From Paenibacillus tepidiphilus (GTDB lineage Bacteria; Bacillota; Bacilli; Paenibacillales; Paenibacillaceae), in NCBI RefSeq assembly GCF_008635795.1, contig NZ_VWRQ01000005.1:62001-126000 (forward strand): DNA of 64,000 nucleotides, in the 5' to 3' direction. The translations under genes were made by a program, and so were the position numbers. The stretch's first letter is position 1. Each line of letters begins with the position of its first letter. Positions 60,426-64,000 of the stretch are shown in pieces. Under the pieces are notes generated by a model that saw only the letters and a program-made list of their open reading frames with translations, had not been told where the DNA came from and did no database searches.

Positions 60426-60779
60426 AACCGTTCCTCCATATCCGTAGTGCCAAGGTACAGGCGGTAAGATAAACATCCCCACTATTCTAACGCAAAATCT
60501 CCAGGGATGCACCCTTATGGCTGCAAATCCAGCCAAGGTCCGGAATATTATCGTCCGCTTTGATCCGCTTCGAGCCGGAGATACGTTTCGCCGATCATCT
60601 GGCCACGCTCTAAGCAGTAAATGTCAACAGACTGGCGGCAACTCTGGCGCCAGTCTAGTCTTCGTCCAGGGGACCAGGATAAGGTTGCGCCCGGCATCTG
60701 TTAATCCCGTCCCAAGCTGATAAATCCGGGGGCGGCCAGCGAAGCGCAATTCCCAAACCTCGTCTCACCCGCAGAGCAG
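60426..60779. other. Gene-free gap with one hairpin
   Basis: 354 bp between the aminopeptidase and coiled-coil genes. It holds a strong hairpin AGACTGGCG/CGCCAGTCT (60635-60662 region) without a T-run, plus the promoter of the aminopeptidase somewhere near 60450-60500. Nothing else recognised. Confidence 0.5.
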
Positions 60780-61133
60780 CTATTGTTTGTCTACATGGAG
60801 CAGGGTTACCGTCTTGAGCTCATAGGTATGCGCAATTGCCGCTTCCGACAGGATATTGAGTTTGATCAATCCGGCCACCTTGGCCGGATCGGTCTTGGAC
60901 AGCAGCCGCCACACCTGAGGATCGGGCAAGGCATGATACAGCTTCTCATCGTCAAATTCCTTGCGCTGCTGCGTTACCAGCTTCACTCTGTAGCTGCCGA
61001 TCACCGTCTCCTGCTGTTCCGTCTCCTGGCAATGGGCCACAATCTCCTGGCGTAATATTGCCAGCTCTTGCTCCAGCTCCTTTTGCTTCGCCTTCAGCTT
61101 GAAATATTGCTTAACCTTCGTCTCCATCTTCAC
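60780..61133 (-). CDS. Coiled-coil protein of unknown function
   Basis: 117 residues. An N-terminal helix of about 40 residues is rich in K, E, Q with heptad pattern (YFKLKAKQKELEQELAILRQEIVAHC). It is followed by a strand-containing part (GSYRVKLVTQQRKEFDDEKLYHAL) and a C-terminal half with VWRLLSKTDPAKVAGLI. The start is GTG at 61133, with AGGAG 6 nt upstream; the nearby ATG at 61127 is in the same frame. It resembles small phage- or sporulation-associated coiled coils in outline only. Not recognised. Confidence 0.68.
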   Translation of the reverse strand: MKMETKVKQYFKLKAKQKELEQELAILRQEIVAHCQETEQQETVIGSYRVKLVTQQRKEFDDEKLYHALPDPQVWRLLSKTDPAKVAGLIKLNILSEAAIAHTYELKTVTLLHVDKQ

Positions 61134-61217
61134 TTCACGCTCCTCTCCTGATATGTGTATGCAGGAGAAGAACCAAACTGGCTCTCCATAGGACAATTCT
61201 CAGTCCATCCACTCAAA

Positions 61218-61270
61218 CATAAGGGACTGAACCAGAAGCCGTGATGACGGCTCCGGGACAGTCCCTTATG
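61218..61270 (-). terminator. Terminator after exonuclease III
   Basis: CATAAGGGACTG (61218-61229) pairs with CAGTCCCTTATG (61259-61270); an inner GCC/GGC stem is present. Confidence 0.85.
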
Positions 61271-61287
61271 GGTCAGAAGCATAAGCT

Positions 61288-62061
61288 TTATTCTGCTCCG
61301 GCTGTATCTTTAAGCTTCAGCACCACGGGGCAATGATCGCTGCCAAGAATATGGCAGTCGATTTCGGCGTCCTCCAGACGGGGCGCCAGACGTTCAGAAG
61401 CCAGGAAATAATCGATGCGCCAGCCCACATTCCGTTCCCTGATCTTCGGCATATAGGACCACCAGCTGTACATGTCTTCCCGGTCAGGGTAGAAATGCCG
61501 GAACGTATCGATAAATCCGGCTTCCAGCAGCGTCGTCATCTTCCCCCGCTCTTCGTCGGTGAACCCGGAATTACCCCGGTTGGACCTGGCATTCTTGATA
61601 TCAATCTCCTGATGGGCCACATTGAGATCGCCGCAGACAATCACCGGCTTCAGGCGGTCCAGCTCCAGCAGGTAATTCCGGAAGCGGTCCTCCCATTCCA
61701 TCCGGTATTCCAGCCGTGACAAGTCGCGCTTGGCGTTCGGCGTGTACACATTCACCAGATAGAACTCGGCGAACTCCAGCGTGATGATCCGGCCTTCGGC
61801 CTCACTGTCCTCCTCGATTCCATAGCGGACGGATAGCGGTTCAATCCGGGTAAATACCGCTGTGCCGGAATAGCCTTTCTTAAGCGCATAATTCCAGTAT
61901 TGCCGGTACTCTTCGCCGTGCTCCAGCACGATCTGCCCCTCCTGGAGCTTCGTCTCCTGCACACAGAAGATATCCGCGCCCGACTGGCGGAAATAATCAT
62001 TGAATCCCTTGTTGACACAAGCCCGTAAACCGTTGACATTCCATGATACCAGTTTGATCAA
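61288..62061 (-). CDS. xth: Exodeoxyribonuclease III (AP endonuclease)
   Basis: 257 residues with the complete EEP nuclease motif set. These are SWNVNGLRACV, the QETKLQEG Glu (about 36), PVIVCGDLNVAHQEID (Asp-Leu-Asn, about 147), WRIDYFLAS (Asp about 220) and GSDHCPVVLKL (His about 246). It cleaves at abasic sites and removes 3' blocks in base-excision repair. The start is TTG at 62061, with AGGAG 9 nt upstream. Own transcript with terminator. Confidence 0.95.
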   Translation of the reverse strand: MIKLVSWNVNGLRACVNKGFNDYFRQSGADIFCVQETKLQEGQIVLEHGEEYRQYWNYALKKGYSGTAVFTRIEPLSVRYGIEEDSEAEGRIITLEFAEFYLVNVYTPNAKRDLSRLEYRMEWEDRFRNYLLELDRLKPVIVCGDLNVAHQEIDIKNARSNRGNSGFTDEERGKMTTLLEAGFIDTFRHFYPDREDMYSWWSYMPKIRERNVGWRIDYFLASERLAPRLEDAEIDCHILGSDHCPVVLKLKDTAGAE

Positions 62062-62295
62062 AGCACATTCTCCTAACCCAAAACAGAATATACTCTAGTT
62101 TATCATAGAATGCGCCGGATGAAATCCGGGAGCAGGCCTGTGGAACAAACTAACAAACCGGGCCAGTGAGCGGGCGGAACCGATGCTGCCTGCGGTAAAT
62201 CTAGCAAATGTGTCAATCTCCTAAGGCATCTGGCAAAGCCAGCTACAGGGTGTCCGAATAAGATAATCTATCAAATGGCAAAGGAGGTCAACCCC

Positions 62296-62586
62296 ATGGC
62301 AGTCTTATTGCAACAGCAACCCTTTACGCTCGACCCGCTGTCCGGAAGCTCGTATTACGAGGATCTGGCCGGCGGCAGTGCCGCAGCGGTTACAGTCATC
62401 AACAATTCGGCATTTCCGGTAATCTTATCCCTGCTGATCGCCGACAGAGGAATCGTTGAATACGTGATTCCTGCATTTCAAAGTCTTACACTGAAGGCTA
62501 GCCCGTTATTGTATGCCGCGCTCTTTAATCCCAATGCAGCAAACCCTGTAACAGGCTATCTTACAGTCGCCACAGCAATTTACTAA
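62296..62586 (+). CDS. Small hydrophobic-patch protein of unknown function
   Basis: 96 residues with no signal peptide. The sequence alternates short beta-like hydrophobic strands (AAVTVINNSAFPVILSLLIAD, IVEYVIPAFQSLTLKASPLLYAALF, TGYLTVATAIY), which suggests a small beta-sandwich or an assembly-forming surface protein. ATG at 62296 follows GGAGG by 8 nt. Nothing recognised around it; the 230-bp upstream gap has short dyads but no known element. Confidence 0.6.
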   Translation: MAVLLQQQPFTLDPLSGSSYYEDLAGGSAAAVTVINNSAFPVILSLLIADRGIVEYVIPAFQSLTLKASPLLYAALFNPNAANPVTGYLTVATAIY

Positions 62587-62715
62587 GCATTACCCTTGAG
62601 TGCTTGAGTATCCGCCCATACTCGCTCATTCCTCTCCTCTTCAGCCTCCCCGCACGCTTAACGGCGTTTCGGGGAGGTTTTTGGCATGCGCGGAGAAGAT
62701 TGCTGCCCGCCGTGA

Positions 62716-63822
62716 CTATACCTGCTCAAGCTCCGGCATCGGCCCCGTGTACACCGACTGCGGGCGGAAAATACGGTTGCCTGCCCCCTGCTCCTGGATA
62801 TGCGCTGTCCATCCGACAATACGGCCCATCGTGAAAGTCGGGGTAAAGATGGCCGGATCGAGGTGCAGTGCGCGCAGTATCGCCGCAGCATAAAATTCAA
62901 CATTCGTAAATAAGCGGCGTCCCGGCTTGTATTCTTCAAGCAGACGGATGGCCGTATGCTCCACATGGATGGCCAGGTCGAAGGATTCATCCTTGCCGAT
63001 CATTTCCTGGGTGGCAATTTGCAGCGCTTCGGCGCGGGGGTCCTTGGTCTTATAGATCCGGTGGCCGAAGCCCATGATCTTGCCCTTGTTGTCCAGCACA
63101 TTGCGGATCCACGGCTCGGCATTCTCCTTGCTGCCGATGCCTTCCAGCATCGAAATGACCTCGTACGGCGCTCCGCCGTGCAGCGGTCCCTTCATGGCGC
63201 CGATCGCCCCGGCGACCGCAGCGCACATATCCGATTCGGTAGAGAGCACGACCCGTGCGGCAAACGTCGAAGCATTCATGCCATGCTCCATGCAGAGGAT
63301 GAGATAAGCGCTTAGCGCCTGGACATGCGCCTCCTCCGGAACCTGCCCGTTCAGCATATACAGATAGTTGGCCGCATGGCCCAGCCCGGAGAGCGGCTCT
63401 ACCTCAGGCAGTCCGTTCAGCCTGCGGTAACGGTAGGCAATGATGGTCGGCAGCACAGCCGTCAGTCTTACGGCCTGCCGGACCGTAGGCGGCCAGGCGG
63501 TATGCTCCGGACTTCCCAGAGCCGCCACTGCGCTCTGGAGCACCAGCATCAGCGGCACTGAGGCCGGAATCAGGTCGATCATCTTTTTCAAATAGTCCGG
63601 CATCGCCCGCTGTGCAGCCATCTCCTGCACCAAAGTCTGCAATTCATCCCGTTCAGGCAGTCTGCCATTCCAGAGCAAATAGGCCACTTCTTCATAACTT
63701 TTGCTGACGGCCAGCTCTTTGGCCCAATATCCCCGGTACACCAGATACCCCTTCTCGCCGTCCACGAGGCCGATATCCGTTTCGCCGGCTACAACGCCTT
63801 CCAATCCGGTTACTTTCACCAT
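62716..63822 (-). CDS. Citrate synthase (CitA-like, possibly 2-methylcitrate synthase)
   Basis: 368 residues. The catalytic His/Asp set lies in HGMNASTFAARV (about 184-195), GFGHRIYKTKDPRA (about 256-269) and the FTPTFTMGR region (Asp/Arg). Length fits the short Gram-positive type, similar to B. subtilis CitA and methylcitrate synthases. It condenses acetyl-CoA (or propionyl-CoA) with oxaloacetate. ATG at 63822 is preferred over 63834 because AAAGGA lies about 11 nt upstream. No other TCA genes in the window. Confidence 0.92.
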   Translation of the reverse strand: MVKVTGLEGVVAGETDIGLVDGEKGYLVYRGYWAKELAVSKSYEEVAYLLWNGRLPERDELQTLVQEMAAQRAMPDYLKKMIDLIPASVPLMLVLQSAVAALGSPEHTAWPPTVRQAVRLTAVLPTIIAYRYRRLNGLPEVEPLSGLGHAANYLYMLNGQVPEEAHVQALSAYLILCMEHGMNASTFAARVVLSTESDMCAAVAGAIGAMKGPLHGGAPYEVISMLEGIGSKENAEPWIRNVLDNKGKIMGFGHRIYKTKDPRAEALQIATQEMIGKDESFDLAIHVEHTAIRLLEEYKPGRRLFTNVEFYAAAILRALHLDPAIFTPTFTMGRIVGWTAHIQEQGAGNRIFRPQSVYTGPMPELEQV

Positions 63823-63908
63823 ATATACGTACATCCTTTCCGTCTCATGTAAGGATTAATCACCTTAATAGGAGTATATACGCGAAATGTAATATTGCAT
63901 ATTTATAG

Positions 63909-63930
63909 TTTTTTATGAATTCATAAAAAA
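63909..63930. promoter_or_regulatory. Perfect AT palindrome upstream of citrate synthase
   Basis: A 22-bp perfect palindrome: six T, ATGAATTCAT, six A. It lies about 90-110 bp before the start codon. It may be a regulator site or a symmetric terminator remnant of the gene at the right edge. Confidence 0.4.
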
Positions 63931-63946
63931 AATTGATCGACAGCTT

Positions 63947-64000
63947 TCATGCCTGTTGCTCCATTAACCGGCGTAATTTCCCCTCCGTGTTGGAATCCCC
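63947..64000 (-). CDS. C-terminal end of a gene entering from the right edge
   Basis: Seventeen codons ending ...SNTEGKLRRLMEQQA and a TGA at 63947-63949. The composition looks coding. The gene is cut by the window; nothing more can be said. Confidence 0.35.
   Translation of the reverse strand, partial: GDSNTEGKLRRLMEQQA

Noticed and set aside
60635..60662. Hairpin AGACTGGCG/CGCCAGTCT as a terminator or small RNA
   Set aside because: No T-run and no neighbouring gene end within 200 bp; kept only as a note on the gap.
62062..62295. Possible riboswitch before the small hypothetical gene (GGCAAAGCCAGC region)
   Set aside because: Some bases resemble GEMM joints, but the conserved order and the tetraloop hairpin are absent.

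Overview
The window looks like chromosomal DNA of a Paenibacillus-type, moderately GC-rich, spore-former-related Firmicute. The evidence is strong AGGAGG-type ribosome sites, frequent TTG and GTG starts, sigma-A-type promoters, a tRNA-Trp T-box, purine and c-di-GMP-I riboswitches, Fur boxes, an Mrp antiporter operon and lipoprotein-dependent sugar ABC transport. No tRNA, rRNA, prophage or intact insertion sequence was seen. The only mobile DNA is a small decayed IS1182-like relic.

Layout. 1-2.2 kb: divergent membrane diguanylate cyclase (cut by the left edge) and PilZ protein. 2.3-5.8 kb: minus-strand operon of two ABC exporter pairs around a YtrA-type GntR regulator, with a clear promoter and operator. 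6.0-7.9 kb: beta/gamma-crystallin-like protein and photolyase. 8.0-14.6 kb: Mrp Na+/H+ antiporter operon with mrpA and mrpB fused, headed by a UspA/KdpD-like protein. 14.7-18.0 kb: small-molecule kinase, ECF sigma/anti-sigma pair, sulfurtransferase. 18.1-18.5 kb: first 52-bp repeat array. 18.5-25.8 kb: nuclease-like/HTH protein, glutamate dehydrogenase, SecA2, membrane protein, MFS transporter. 25.9-26.5 kb: IS relic. 26.6-37.6 kb: second crystallin-like protein, Fur-controlled hydrolase, phosphoesterase, a DMT exporter behind a variant purine riboswitch, an iron-type binding protein without a lipobox, an NSS transporter, an acetyltransferase, a hydrolase, an L,D-transpeptidase and a membrane protein.

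37.7-39.5 kb: c-di-GMP-I riboswitch reading into a STAS-like protein and a KASIII-like protein that has lost two of three catalytic residues. 39.6-41.1 kb: Trp T-box, Trp-rich mini-ORF and trpS. 41.2-42.8 kb: SDR enzyme and divergent TetR regulator. 42.9-53.5 kb: six-gene operon for beta-1,2-glucooligosaccharide use (binding protein, two permeases, LacI regulator, GH3 beta-glucosidase, 1,127-aa GH94 phosphorylase) with four LacI-type operators. The binding-protein gene ends in a 22-bp repeat made of its own last codons. 53.6-55.1 kb: second 52-bp repeat array behind a second LacI regulator. 55.3-64 kb: Fur-controlled haem-oxygenase-like protein, GNAT-ModD pair, second ECF sigma/anti-sigma pair, M29 aminopeptidase, coiled-coil protein, exonuclease III, small hypothetical protein and citrate synthase.

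Themes. The window shows c-di-GMP synthesis, binding and riboswitch sensing, three Fur-box genes, and many RNA-level control elements. The least explained structures are the two 52-bp arrays. Each starts right after the stop codon of a minus-strand gene and ends at a GC hairpin, so each would be transcribed as a long 3' UTR. Next are the c-di-GMP-controlled KASIII-like operon and the variant purine riboswitch in front of an exporter.
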